Shown here: positions 44,772 to 54,441 of the stretch, piece after piece | How the letters are laid out: every line of letters begins with the position of its first letter | Numbering within the stretch: the first letter of the stretch is position 1 | Source of the DNA: Bacteroidales bacterium | GTDB lineage: Bacteria > Bacteroidota > Bacteroidia > Bacteroidales > UBA932 | Length of the DNA stretch: 64,000 nucleotides | NCBI GenBank assembly: GCA_024402135.1 | Contig: JAKSJN010000001.1 | Coordinates: 1 to 64,000, forward strand | Reading direction: 5' to 3' | The notes under the pieces: generated by a model | The model's database searches: none | The model's input: the letters and a program-made list of their open reading frames with translations, nothing else | What the model was told of the DNA's origin: nothing | Program-made: the position numbers and the translations under genes

Positions 44772-44803
44772 AGAGCTGCAGGTCAATCCTGCAGCTCTTT
44801 TTT
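44772..44803 (+). terminator. Intrinsic terminator after the SusCD unit
   Basis: Perfect 11-bp stem (44772-44782 with 44788-44798, 5-nt loop) ending in a run of seven T. It separates the SusCD part from the peptidase gene that starts 8 bp later, so the downstream genes depend on read-through or another start. Confidence 0.9.
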
Positions 44804-44811
44804 CTTAAACA

Positions 44812-46539
44812 ATGAAAAAAATCAGATTTATTGCTGCATTCGTCGCCCTGATCTTTCTTGCGTCCTGCGAGAAGGAGCCAAAGGTCGTCGAACTGAGCAT
44901 CAGCGAAACCAGCGTCACCCTTGCCAGAAGCGGCAGCGATGCGCGCGCTTACGTCAAAATCACATCCAACCTGTCCTGGGAGGCCGAGTCAGATGCGTCG
45001 TGGATCAAAACTGTGCCTACATCAGGAGAAGCAGGCAAGACATATAGCGTTATCATTGCGGCAGACAGCAATGCCGAGCCGGTTTCAAGAACTGCAAGCA
45101 TCAAGGTGACTGCCGGTTCAGTCGTCAAGACAATCGAGGTCAATCAGATGCCGGGAGTCAGGAGGCTCACACCTTCCGATGTACCGAATTATGAGAAGAT
45201 TTATATCCCGCTTGAATTCAGGGGAGACGGTTTCCTTTCCAGTGACGGCAGGTGGTTCTTCGGAAGAAGCGCTCAGTCCGAGCATTTCATCCTGTTCTGG
45301 GAAGCCGGATACGGAGAGAATGGCGACAGGTCGCCGTCCCTGTGCGCAGATCCTAGGTTCAAGGTCAATATTGACAATCTTCTCAAATGGGCCGAGAAGT
45401 GCTATGACAAGTACATCAATGTCATGGACTTCACCGAGAAAGGCAAATCCCAGCTCGAAAAATACAAGTTCGAGATTTTCCTCCATTACCAGGAGGAATG
45501 GGCGGCATACGGATCAGGTCAGGACAACGTTGTCGGCTGCCTGTGGCTGAACCCTGACGCCGCACGCGACAATTCCACGATCGCACATGAAATAGGACAT
45601 TCATTCCAGTATCAGACATACTGTGACCGTATATACAACAAGATTGTTCCAGACGATCTATCAACTTCATTCAGATACGTAAGACCCGAGATGGGCACCG
45701 GATTCTGGGAGCAGACAGCCCAGTGGCAGTCGATGGTCATGTGCCCGGAGGTAATCTTTACCAACTGGTATTTCGACTTCTATGGCTATCCTTCCGAAAC
45801 CAGCGATGCGTCGGATCTTGGCTGCTTTGTGAGAAACACCCACAGGCATGTCCTCCACGAAATTACCCGATACAGTAACTACTTCATCCATTTCTACTGG
45901 GTTGACAGATATGGTATCGACTTCATCTCGAAGATCTGGAAAAATTCCATTGCGCCGCAGGATGCCCTGGAAACAAGCATGAGCGTAAACGGAATGTCTG
46001 TCGCAGATCTCAACCAGGATCTGTACAGCTATGCTGCAAGATGTGCGACCTGGGATTTCTCTATCTGTTCGACTGAAGGTCTGAAGCATATTGGCGAGAT
46101 TACCTGGTCAGGAACTGCCGTAGAGGATGGCTACATAAAAGTATCCAGGGACCGTGCGCCGGAGGCGACTGGATTCAATGTAATAACACTTGAGGGCTTC
46201 AAGGCCGGCGATGTGGTGACGATGGATCTGACAGGACTTCCCGAGGACAAGGACTACGGCATCGTAACAGACCCTTCCGCAGGTGGCTGGACTATAGGAT
46301 TCGTCGCTCTTGACAGGAACTATTCAAGAAAATACAGCCCGTCGGTCACCGCCGGCAAGTCAACTGACGGCAAGGCTCAACTGACCTGGGAGATACCTGA
46401 AGGAACATCGAAACTTTGGGCTGTAGTATCTGCTACACCTGAAAAGTATTTCACCCATTACTGGGATGAAAACAACAGCAATGACCGCCTCTGGCCTTAC
46501 AAGGTCAAGTTTGACGGAGCAAGCCCTGTCAATAACTGA
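44812..46539 (+). CDS. Surface lipoprotein metallopeptidase (BACON plus DUF6055-like)
   Basis: The 575-residue lipoprotein (LASCEK) has an N-terminal BACON domain (VELSISETSVTLARSGSDAR, residues about 27-115), which often binds glycans or mucin-like partners, and a DUF6055-like catalytic region with the zinc motif HEIGH (residues 259-263, AHEIGHSFQYQ) plus downstream acidic residues (GTGFWEQTAQW). It likely cleaves (glyco)proteins at the cell surface. A role in opening hydroxyproline-rich glycoproteins fits its neighbours; the exact specificity is unknown. Confidence 0.8.
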   Translation: MKKIRFIAAFVALIFLASCEKEPKVVELSISETSVTLARSGSDARAYVKITSNLSWEAESDASWIKTVPTSGEAGKTYSVIIAADSNAEPVSRTASIKVTAGSVVKTIEVNQMPGVRRLTPSDVPNYEKIYIPLEFRGDGFLSSDGRWFFGRSAQSEHFILFWEAGYGENGDRSPSLCADPRFKVNIDNLLKWAEKCYDKYINVMDFTEKGKSQLEKYKFEIFLHYQEEWAAYGSGQDNVVGCLWLNPDAARDNSTIAHEIGHSFQYQTYCDRIYNKIVPDDLSTSFRYVRPEMGTGFWEQTAQWQSMVMCPEVIFTNWYFDFYGYPSETSDASDLGCFVRNTHRHVLHEITRYSNYFIHFYWVDRYGIDFISKIWKNSIAPQDALETSMSVNGMSVADLNQDLYSYAARCATWDFSICSTEGLKHIGEITWSGTAVEDGYIKVSRDRAPEATGFNVITLEGFKAGDVVTMDLTGLPEDKDYGIVTDPSAGGWTIGFVALDRNYSRKYSPSVTAGKSTDGKAQLTWEIPEGTSKLWAVVSATPEKYFTHYWDENNSNDRLWPYKVKFDGASPVNN

Positions 46540-46592
46540 AAATCGTCATTCCGAGGTCTCAAAAATGAGAAGAAAAGGACGTTAATTTGAGT

Positions 46593-46610
46593 ACAAATCA
46601 TTAGATTTGT
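46593..46610. promoter_or_regulatory. Inverted repeat upstream of pruA
   Basis: ACAAATC-ATTA-GATTTGT, a perfect 7-4-7 palindrome 45 bp before the pruA ATG. It may be an operator or a weak hairpin; no regulator gene is adjacent. Confidence 0.4.
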
Positions 46611-46654
46611 AAGATTAAAACAGATATTTAGAAACCAACATAAAAACAACTGAA

Positions 46655-48283
46655 ATGAGAAACGCAATCCTCAATTATCCTCTCCCGGCTAACGAGCCTG
46701 TGAAAGCTTATCTTCCAGGTTCGCCAGAGAGAATCGCTCTCGATGCAGAGCTCAAGCGTCAGCATGACACCGTAGTGGAGATTCCGCTCATCATCGGCGG
46801 CAAGGAAATCTACACCGGCAACATCAAGACCGTTGTATGCCCTCACGACCACAAGCATGTACTCGCTAAGTACCATGTAGCTGGCGAGAAGGAAATCAAG
46901 ATGGCCATCGACGCTGCCATGGAGGCTCGCAAGGTATGGGCTAACACCGACTGGACAACCCGCGCTGCAATCATCATGAAGTGCGCCGAGCTCCTTGCTA
47001 CCAAGTACCGTCCTATCCTTAACGCTGCCACCATGCTCGGCCAGAGCAAGAACATCTATCAGGCAGAGATCGACTCAGCATGTGAGACCATCGACTTCTT
47101 CCGTTACAATGTTCATTACGCTTCCAAGCTCTATGCAGTTCAGCCTAAGAACGGAAACGGCATCATCGACAGCACCGAGTATCGTCCTCTCGAGGGTTTC
47201 GTTCTCGCAGTCGCTCCTTTCAACTTCACCTCTATCGCATGTAACCTTAACATGACTCCAGTGCTCCTGGGTAACACCACCATCTGGAAGCCATCTACCA
47301 CCGCTACCCTCAGCAACTACTATCTCATGAAGATGTTCGAGGAGGCTGGTCTCCCTGCAGGTGTAGTTAACTTCGTACCTAGCCGCGGTGCCGAGATCGG
47401 CAAGATCTGCTGCGAGAGCAAGCACCTCGCCGGTATCCACTTCACCGGTTCTACCAAGACTTTCCAGAGCCTCTGGAAGTCAGTAGGCGAGAACATCGCA
47501 AACTATGTTTCATACCCTCGTCTCGTAGGTGAGACCGGCGGTAAGGACTATATCTTCGTACACCCTAGCTCAGACGTCGCTGCCGTTGCTCATGCAGCAT
47601 TCACCGGCGCATACGAGTTCCAGGGCCAGAAGTGTTCAGCTGCTTCCCGCATGTACTGTCCTAAGAGCCTCTGGCCAGCAGTGCTCGAGAAGATGAAGCA
47701 GTTTGCTTCCGAGGTCAAGATGGGTGATGTAATGGATTCTGAGAACTTCATCAATGCTGTCATCGACGAGGCTTCATTCGACAACATCGTTTCATACATC
47801 GAGTACGCAAAGAACTCTCCTGACGCTGAGATCGTGATGGGTGGCAAGTGCGACAAGACCGTCGGCTACTTCGTTGAGCCTACCGTCATCGAGACCACCG
47901 ATCCTCACTTCAAGAGCATGGAAGAGGAAATCTTCGGACCTGTCCTCACCGTTTATCCTTACGACGATGACAAGGTTTACGAGACCGTTGACCTCCTTGA
48001 CAAAACCTCTCCTTACGGACTTACCGGTTCAGTATTCGGAAAGGACCGTCTCGAGGTAGAGAAGATTGCTGATCTCCTTACCTACACCGCAGGTAACTTC
48101 TACATCAACGACCGTCCTACCGGAGCAGTCGTAGGTATGCAGCCATTCGGCGGAAGCCGTGCTTCAGGTACCAACGACAAGGCAGGTGGTGAGTTCAACC
48201 TCATCCGTTGGGTACTCCCTAGAGTTATCAAGGAGACTCTCGTTTCTCCTACCGACTACCATTACACTTACATGAAGAAGTAA
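46655..48283 (+). CDS. pruA: L-glutamate gamma-semialdehyde (P5C) dehydrogenase
   Basis: The 542-residue aldehyde dehydrogenase oxidises pyrroline-5-carboxylate/glutamate semialdehyde to glutamate with NAD+. It contains FVLAVAPFNFTSIACNLN, KPSTTATLSNYYLMKMFEEAG, FTGSTKTFQSLW, the general-base segment LVGETGGKDYIFV and the catalytic cysteine in GQKCSAASRMY, followed by PTGAVVGMQPFGGSRASGTN. Length and motifs fit the stand-alone P5C dehydrogenase (no PutA fusion). Its product sits directly downstream of the HypD reaction encoded further on, which supports a hydroxyproline-to-glutamate route. Confidence 0.95.
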   Translation: MRNAILNYPLPANEPVKAYLPGSPERIALDAELKRQHDTVVEIPLIIGGKEIYTGNIKTVVCPHDHKHVLAKYHVAGEKEIKMAIDAAMEARKVWANTDWTTRAAIIMKCAELLATKYRPILNAATMLGQSKNIYQAEIDSACETIDFFRYNVHYASKLYAVQPKNGNGIIDSTEYRPLEGFVLAVAPFNFTSIACNLNMTPVLLGNTTIWKPSTTATLSNYYLMKMFEEAGLPAGVVNFVPSRGAEIGKICCESKHLAGIHFTGSTKTFQSLWKSVGENIANYVSYPRLVGETGGKDYIFVHPSSDVAAVAHAAFTGAYEFQGQKCSAASRMYCPKSLWPAVLEKMKQFASEVKMGDVMDSENFINAVIDEASFDNIVSYIEYAKNSPDAEIVMGGKCDKTVGYFVEPTVIETTDPHFKSMEEEIFGPVLTVYPYDDDKVYETVDLLDKTSPYGLTGSVFGKDRLEVEKIADLLTYTAGNFYINDRPTGAVVGMQPFGGSRASGTNDKAGGEFNLIRWVLPRVIKETLVSPTDYHYTYMKK

Positions 48284-48305
48284 TGAAGTTGATTTTCTGA
48301 TACTT

Positions 48306-48349
48306 GCAGCATCGGCTCCCATGCTTCAATGGCAGGGGAGCCGTGACTG
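48306..48349 (+). terminator. Hairpin between pruA and the M64 gene
   Basis: GGCTCCC (48314-48320) pairs with GGGAGCC (48336-48342), extended outward by TTGCAG/CTGCAA. There is no T run after it, so it may stabilise the pruA 3' end rather than terminate. Confidence 0.35.
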
Positions 48350-48373
48350 CAAGATTATGATTTCAATTCCGAC

Positions 48374-49702
48374 ATGAAAAAAGGCATTCTCTCCATAGCT
48401 GCGGCGATTCTCATGCTTTCCGGCTGCAGCGGACAGAAAGATACACAGGCAGTCATCGGAGACGGTACAGTGACAAGCATCTGCACCGAGGATGTTGACT
48501 ACGATACATACTTCACTCCTGATCGTCTCCGCATCAACATGGTGTTTGCGGGCAACAGCGAAAAGCAGGAGTTCTTCCTCAGCGATATCTACAAGGAGTG
48601 CGCTTGGGCAGGTTCACCGAACTCGCTCATCGACAAGCTGGGCTATGGCCAGTACTTCTTCGAGGTTTTCAGCGGGGACAAGCTCATCTTCTCGAGAGGT
48701 TTCTCAACTCTGTTCGAGGAATGGCGCACCACCGACCAGGCAAGGCATGTAGACATGGCAGCAAACCAGTGTGTATGGATGCCATGTCCAAAGGAAAAGG
48801 TTACAATAGTTTTCTACTACCGTATCCGCAAGACAGGGCTTTTCGAAAAGGCTGCTTCTTTCGAAATAGATCCGAATGACACACACATCATCCCGGGACC
48901 AGTGAATGACTACAATGTCGTTCCTCTTCAGGTCAAGGGTGACATGGCCCACAAGGTTGACCTTGTCTTCTCAGGCGAAGCCTACACCAAGGACCAGATG
49001 GGCAAGCTTAACAAAGACGCAAACAAATTCATGGAGTATCTTTTCTCCATGGAACCATATAAGAGCCATCGTGATGACTTCAATGTCTGGCTCATCGAGA
49101 GTGTATCAGAGGAGGGAGGCGTAGACAAGCCTCAGTTCGGCGAGTGGCGCAACACCGCATTCAACTCCGGCTTCGACACTTTCTACGAGGACCGCTATCT
49201 TACCATCCAGGATCACCGCAAGATCGGAGATGTATACAGCGGAACACCATTCGACGCGATCTTCGTCATCGCAAACGAAACCAAGTACGGCGGTGGCGGC
49301 ATTTTCTATTCATATGCGATGGGAACCGCTGACAACGAGCTCTCGAACGAGGTATTCATCCATGAGTTCGGCCACAGCTTCGCAGGTCTTGGCGACGAGT
49401 ACTACAAGTCTCCTGTGGCTTACGAAGGATACTATCCACTGGACGTGGAGCCTTGGGAGCCGAACATCACCACTCTCGTGGATTTCGAGTCCAAGTGGGC
49501 AGACATGGTCGACGAGAGCACACCTGTCCCTACGACTGATTCAACTCTCAATGTCGTCGGTCTCTACGAAGGCGCCGGCTATATGGCAAAGGACATCTAC
49601 CGTCCTTTCTGGGAGTGCCGAATGATCAACAACACTGCACCTGCGTTCTGTCCGGTATGCCAGCGTGCAATCTCAAGAATGATTGAATATTACACAAAAT
49701 AA
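48374..49702 (+). CDS. M64-family (IgA-peptidase-like) metallopeptidase lipoprotein
   Basis: The 442-residue lipoprotein (LSGCSG) has an N-terminal M64 domain (residues about 25-170) and the catalytic domain with HEFGHSFAGLGDEYY (HExxH at residues 330-334) and a GxGD-type downstream acidic residue. Family M64 zinc peptidases include the Clostridium ramosum IgA peptidase, which cuts a proline-rich hinge. A preference for Pro/Hyp-rich stretches would suit this locus, but it is not shown by the sequence. Confidence 0.9.
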   Translation: MKKGILSIAAAILMLSGCSGQKDTQAVIGDGTVTSICTEDVDYDTYFTPDRLRINMVFAGNSEKQEFFLSDIYKECAWAGSPNSLIDKLGYGQYFFEVFSGDKLIFSRGFSTLFEEWRTTDQARHVDMAANQCVWMPCPKEKVTIVFYYRIRKTGLFEKAASFEIDPNDTHIIPGPVNDYNVVPLQVKGDMAHKVDLVFSGEAYTKDQMGKLNKDANKFMEYLFSMEPYKSHRDDFNVWLIESVSEEGGVDKPQFGEWRNTAFNSGFDTFYEDRYLTIQDHRKIGDVYSGTPFDAIFVIANETKYGGGGIFYSYAMGTADNELSNEVFIHEFGHSFAGLGDEYYKSPVAYEGYYPLDVEPWEPNITTLVDFESKWADMVDESTPVPTTDSTLNVVGLYEGAGYMAKDIYRPFWECRMINNTAPAFCPVCQRAISRMIEYYTK

Positions 49703-49711
49703 ACAATAACC

Positions 49712-51103
49712 ATGTTCAGCAAGGAAACCTACATATCACGCCGCGCCGAGCTCAAGAAGGCTATGGGCAGCGGTCTGCTGCTCTTCCTCGGCAATGACGA
49801 GAGCGCAATGAACTACGAGGACAATACCTACATGTTCCGCCAGGACAGTACCTTCTCGTATTATTTCGGTCTTGACTACTCAGGACTCGCAGCTGTCATC
49901 GACGTTGACAATGACGAAGAGATCATCTTCGGAAACGAGCTTACCATCGACGACTTCGTATGGATGGGCACACAGCCTACAGTAGCGGAAAAAAGCGCAA
50001 TCGTAGGTGTTGCAAAGAGCATGGCTCTCAGCAGCCTCGAGTCTTATCTTCACGCAGCCATCAACAAGGGCCAGAAGGTTCATTTCCTTCCTCCTTACCG
50101 TCCTGAGCACAAGCTCAAGATCGCCGAGCTTCTCGGAATCGCTCCGGCTGCACAGAAGATGTATGCAAGCGTAGAGTTCGTCAAGGCTGTAGTGAACATG
50201 AGAAATCACAAGACCGACGAGGAAATCGCCGAGATTACCAAGGCAGTGGACATCTCTACCCGTATGCATCTCACCGCGTACCGCATGGCAAAGCCAGGTG
50301 TACATGAGTGCGAGATTGCTGCTGCTGTCGAGCAGGTTGCATGCGAGTGCGGCGGACGTCTTTCGTTCCCTACCATCGCCACCAGCCATGGCCACGTACT
50401 CCACAACCACGGATTCGTACATACACTCAAGGAGGGCGACATCTTCCTTCTCGACGCCGGTGCAGAGACACCTCTCCATTACTCAGGAGACCTTTCATCA
50501 GCATGCCCTGTAAGCGGCAAGTTCACAGAGCAGCAGGAAATGATCTACAACATCCATCTCGACTCATTCCAGGCTGCAGTCGACACCCTCAAGCCAGGCG
50601 TTCCTTTCAAGGAGGCTCACCTCGCAGCCGCTACAAAGATCGTCGAGGGCATGAAGGGCCTCGGCATGATGAAGGGCGACGCACGTGAGGCTGCCGAGAT
50701 CGGTGCATACGCACTGTTCTTCCCATGCGGTCTCGGCCACATGATGGGTCTCGATGTTCACGACATGGAGAACCTCGGCGAGCAGTACGTAGGCTATCCT
50801 GAGGGAGTGAAGAAGAGCACCCAGTTCGGATTCAAGTCCCTCAGACTTGCACGCCCACTGGAGAAGGGATTCGTATTCACCGTCGAGCCAGGTATCTACT
50901 TCATGCCTGAACTTATCGACAAGTGGCACGCAGAGAAGCAGTTCGCTGACTTCATCAACTATGATGAGGTTGAGAAGTGGAAGGGTTTCTCAGGTCTCCG
51001 CAATGAACTTGACTATATGATCACAGACAAGGGCGCCGAGCTCATGGGTACAATCAAGAAGCCTATGACCATCGCCGAGGTCTATGAAGCAATGAATAAA
51101 TAG
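49712..51103 (+). CDS. pepP: Aminopeptidase P (Xaa-Pro aminopeptidase, M24B)
   Basis: The 463-residue protein has a creatinase-like N-terminal domain (residues about 1-170) and the pita-bread M24 domain with the metal ligands in FLLDAGAETPLHYSGDLSSACPV, GLGHMMGLDVHD, FTVEPGIYF and GLRNELDYM. It removes the N-terminal residue before proline, and in relatives also before hydroxyproline, so it would release free Pro and Hyp from imported peptides. It has no signal peptide and is cytosolic. It sits 9 bp after the M64 gene and 20 bp before hypD. Confidence 0.92.
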   Translation: MFSKETYISRRAELKKAMGSGLLLFLGNDESAMNYEDNTYMFRQDSTFSYYFGLDYSGLAAVIDVDNDEEIIFGNELTIDDFVWMGTQPTVAEKSAIVGVAKSMALSSLESYLHAAINKGQKVHFLPPYRPEHKLKIAELLGIAPAAQKMYASVEFVKAVVNMRNHKTDEEIAEITKAVDISTRMHLTAYRMAKPGVHECEIAAAVEQVACECGGRLSFPTIATSHGHVLHNHGFVHTLKEGDIFLLDAGAETPLHYSGDLSSACPVSGKFTEQQEMIYNIHLDSFQAAVDTLKPGVPFKEAHLAAATKIVEGMKGLGMMKGDAREAAEIGAYALFFPCGLGHMMGLDVHDMENLGEQYVGYPEGVKKSTQFGFKSLRLARPLEKGFVFTVEPGIYFMPELIDKWHAEKQFADFINYDEVEKWKGFSGLRNELDYMITDKGAELMGTIKKPMTIAEVYEAMNK

Positions 51104-51123
51104 AACAACATCAATAAACAACT

Positions 51124-53523
51124 ATGAATTTCGCACTGAAATACCCAGGTAACGATGGTGGAATGAACGATCGTATCAAGCGTCTCCGCAACGAGAGCAT
51201 CGAGACTCCTACCACCCTTACCATCGAGCGTGCTCTTATCGAGACCGCTTTCTACAAGGAGAACTACGGCAAGATGCCTCTTCCTGTCCTCCGTGCATCA
51301 AACTTCCTTGAGATCTGCAAGAAGAAGACCATCTATATCGGCAAGGACGAGCTCATCGTCGGCGAGCGTGGACCGCTTCCAAAGGCTGTTCCTACATTCC
51401 CTGAGCTTACATGCCATTCGGTAGAGGACCTTCACGTCCTCAATACACGTTCGCTCCAGCCTTATCTCATCAGCCAGGAGGACATCGACACCTACGAGCG
51501 TGAGGTTATTCCTTACTGGGAGGGCAAGACCCAGCGTGAGCGCATCTTCAACCACGTCCCTAAGGAGTGGGAGGAGGCATACCACGCAGGAGTGTTCACC
51601 GAGTTCATGGAGCAGCGTGCCGCAGGTCACACCTCAATGGACGGAAAACTCTACAGGGAGGGACTTCTTGATGTCAAGGAAAGAATCGCAAAGAAGATTG
51701 CAAGCCTTGATTACATCAACGACCCTGAGGCTACAGACAAGAACGACGAGCTTACCGCAATGAGCATCAGCTGCGACGCTGCAATCGTGTTCGCAGAGCG
51801 CCATGCAGAGCTCGCCGAGAAGATGGCTGCCGAGGAGACCGACCCTCAGCGCAAGGCTGAGCTTGAGAAGATCGCAGAAGTATGCCACTGGGTTCCTGCA
51901 CATGCACCACGTGACATGTGGGAGGCTATCCAGATGTACTGGTTCGTTCACCTTGGAACCGTAACCGAGCTCAACGGCTGGGATTCAATGAACCCTGGTC
52001 ACATCGACCAGCATCTCTGGCCATTCTACCAGAAGCAGCTCGCCGAGGGTACCATCACCCGCGACCAGGCTAAGGAACTTCTCTCATGTCTCTGGATCAA
52101 GTTCAACAATCAGCCAGCTCCTCCAAAGGTTGGTATCACCGCAAAGGAGTCAGGTACCTACAACGACTTCACAAACATCAATATCGGCGGTGTCACCCGT
52201 GACGGCGAGGATGGTTCGAATGAGCTTTCATATGTAATCCTTGAGATCCAGGAAGAGCTCCACGAGCTTCAGCCAGGTCTCTCCATCCATATCTCGGAGA
52301 AGACCCCGGACGAGTTCCTTCTCGCCGGCTGCCGCGTGATCCGTCAGGGCTTCGGCTATCCTTCAGTATTCAACCCTGACACCTATACCAAGGAGCTCAT
52401 GCGTCAGGGCAAGAGCCGCGAGGACGCAAACGAAGGCGGTTGCTCAGGCTGTATCGAGGTAGGTGCATTCGGCAAGGAGGCTTACCTTCTGACCGGTTAC
52501 CTCAATACTCCAAAGATTCTCGAGATCACTCTCAACAACGGTATCGACCCTGAGACAGGCAAGCTTATCGGTCTCCAGACCGGTGATCCTCGTGAGTTCA
52601 AGAGCTTCGAGGAGGTATATGAGGCTTGGCACAAGCAGATGGTACACTTCGTGAACCTCAAGCTCGCTGTAAACAACTACATCGAGAGAATGTTCTCGCT
52701 GTATGCTCCGGCAACCTTCCTCAGCCTCTACATCGACGACTGTATCGAGAAGGGCCGCGACTACTACAGCGGTGGTGCACGCTACAACACCACCTATATC
52801 CAGTGTACCGGTCTCGGAACCATCACCGACTGCTTCACAACCATCAAGAAGCATATCTTCGAAGAGAAAAAGTTCACCATGGACCAGATGCTCGAGGCTC
52901 TGAAGAAGAACTTCGAGGGAGAGGAGAAGATGCGTCAGTACATCCGCAACCATACTCCATTCTTCGGAAACGACGACGAGTATGCCGATACAATAGCTGT
53001 ACGCGTTTACGAGGATCTCATCAAGGCTATCGAGGGACGTCCTAACACCCGCGGCGGCAAGACATATCTCAACATGCTCTCTACAACCTGCCACAACTAC
53101 TTCGGAAGCGTCTGCGGCGCAACACCTAACGGTCGTTTGGCACACTTCGCAATCAGCGATGGTACCTCTCCATCACATGGTTCAGACTGCCAGGGACCGA
53201 CCTCAGTGATCAAGTCACTCGGCAAGCTCGACCAGACTCAGTCAGGCGGTACCCTCCTCAATGTCCGTTTCGTTCCTGCACTCCTCAAGAGAGACGAGGA
53301 CCTCAAGAAGTTCTCTTCACTCATCCGTGAGTACTTCAAGCTCGGTGGACACCATATCCAGTTCAACATCGTTGACACAGCAACCCTCGAGGACGCTCAG
53401 CTGCATCCAGACAACTACCGCGACCTTCTTGTCCGCGTAGCAGGATACTCTGACTACTTCAACGATATGACCGCACAGCTCCAGAACGAGATCATCGCAC
53501 GTACCGAGAACGAGGAACTCTAG
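51124..53523 (+). CDS. hypD: trans-4-hydroxy-L-proline dehydratase (glycyl radical enzyme)
   Basis: The 799-residue glycyl radical enzyme closely follows the Clostridioides difficile HypD pattern: FTEFMEQRAAGHT, YWFVHLGTVTELNGWDSM, LWIKFNNQPAPPKVGITAKES, the active-site cysteine and base in EGGCSGCIEVG (Cys443, Glu445), GTITDCFTTIKK and the glycyl radical loop LLVRVAGYSDYF (Gly774). It removes water from trans-4-hydroxyproline to give pyrroline-5-carboxylate. It is preceded by pepP and followed by its activase by 2 bp. It needs anoxic conditions, consistent with a gut anaerobe. Confidence 0.92.
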   Translation: MNFALKYPGNDGGMNDRIKRLRNESIETPTTLTIERALIETAFYKENYGKMPLPVLRASNFLEICKKKTIYIGKDELIVGERGPLPKAVPTFPELTCHSVEDLHVLNTRSLQPYLISQEDIDTYEREVIPYWEGKTQRERIFNHVPKEWEEAYHAGVFTEFMEQRAAGHTSMDGKLYREGLLDVKERIAKKIASLDYINDPEATDKNDELTAMSISCDAAIVFAERHAELAEKMAAEETDPQRKAELEKIAEVCHWVPAHAPRDMWEAIQMYWFVHLGTVTELNGWDSMNPGHIDQHLWPFYQKQLAEGTITRDQAKELLSCLWIKFNNQPAPPKVGITAKESGTYNDFTNINIGGVTRDGEDGSNELSYVILEIQEELHELQPGLSIHISEKTPDEFLLAGCRVIRQGFGYPSVFNPDTYTKELMRQGKSREDANEGGCSGCIEVGAFGKEAYLLTGYLNTPKILEITLNNGIDPETGKLIGLQTGDPREFKSFEEVYEAWHKQMVHFVNLKLAVNNYIERMFSLYAPATFLSLYIDDCIEKGRDYYSGGARYNTTYIQCTGLGTITDCFTTIKKHIFEEKKFTMDQMLEALKKNFEGEEKMRQYIRNHTPFFGNDDEYADTIAVRVYEDLIKAIEGRPNTRGGKTYLNMLSTTCHNYFGSVCGATPNGRLAHFAISDGTSPSHGSDCQGPTSVIKSLGKLDQTQSGGTLLNVRFVPALLKRDEDLKKFSSLIREYFKLGGHHIQFNIVDTATLEDAQLHPDNYRDLLVRVAGYSDYFNDMTAQLQNEIIARTENEEL

Positions 53524-53525
53524 TA

Positions 53526-54416
53526 ATGAGCAATCTGATATTCGATATCAAGCGTTACGCCATCAACGACGGACCGGGCATCCGCACAACCATCTTCATG
53601 AAGGGGTGCCCGCTCCGTTGCGTATGGTGTCACAATCCTGAAAGCCAGCGTCCCCAGCGCCAGCGTCTGTTCAAGGAGCAGAAATGTATCGGCTGCCTGA
53701 GCTGTGTCGAGGCCTGTCCGAACGGACTTGATCCACGTGAGCTGAAGGATTGCATCAACTGCGGAAAGTGCGTCGAGGAATGTCCTGCAATCGCGCTCGA
53801 GATGTGCGGCAAGGAATGGGGCATGGACGAACTGATGGCAGTCATCGAGAAGGAAAGGGGAGTCATGACAGGCAGCGGCGGTGGTGTGACCATCTGCGGT
53901 GGCGAGCCTCTCATGCATCCGGATTATCTTCTCGAAATCCTTAAAGAACTTGGTAACAGGGGATTCCATCGCTGCGTGGACACGACTCTCTTCGCTCCTC
54001 AGGATGTGATAAGGAAGGTCGTTGCCAATTCGGAGCTTCTCCTTGTTGACCTTAAGCATATGGACGCCGATAAGCACAAGTTCTACACAGGCGTTTCCAA
54101 CGAGATCATTCTCGAGAACATCCGTCTGGCCGCCGAGCTTGGAGCTGAGTTCTACATCCGTATTCCTCTTATCGTCGGAGTCAATGCCGACGAAGAGAAC
54201 ATAGAAAAGTCTGCATCGTTCCTTGAGTCTCTTCCATGGAAGACAAAGCAGGTAAACCTGCTTCCATACCACGATATCGGCAAGGGAAAGCATGCACGTA
54301 TGCACACAACATACAACCCTGACAATATCGATATGCGGGAGCCATCGAAAGAACAGCTCGAAAGAAGCGCTGCCATTTTCGAAGCACACGGCATACATGC
54401 AATAATAGGTGGCTAA
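53526..54416 (+). CDS. HypD-activating radical SAM enzyme
   Basis: The 296-residue protein has the activase radical-SAM motif GCPLRCVWCHNPES (C-x3-C-x2-C, about residues 29-42) and two 4Fe-4S ferredoxin clusters (CIGCLSCVEACP and CINCGKCVEECP) typical of larger glycyl-radical activases. It uses S-adenosylmethionine to place the radical on Gly774 of HypD. Its ATG is 2 bp after the hypD stop. Confidence 0.94.
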   Translation: MSNLIFDIKRYAINDGPGIRTTIFMKGCPLRCVWCHNPESQRPQRQRLFKEQKCIGCLSCVEACPNGLDPRELKDCINCGKCVEECPAIALEMCGKEWGMDELMAVIEKERGVMTGSGGGVTICGGEPLMHPDYLLEILKELGNRGFHRCVDTTLFAPQDVIRKVVANSELLLVDLKHMDADKHKFYTGVSNEIILENIRLAAELGAEFYIRIPLIVGVNADEENIEKSASFLESLPWKTKQVNLLPYHDIGKGKHARMHTTYNPDNIDMREPSKEQLERSAAIFEAHGIHAIIGG

Positions 54417-54441
54417 GAATCACAATCAGTAGTATAAGTTT

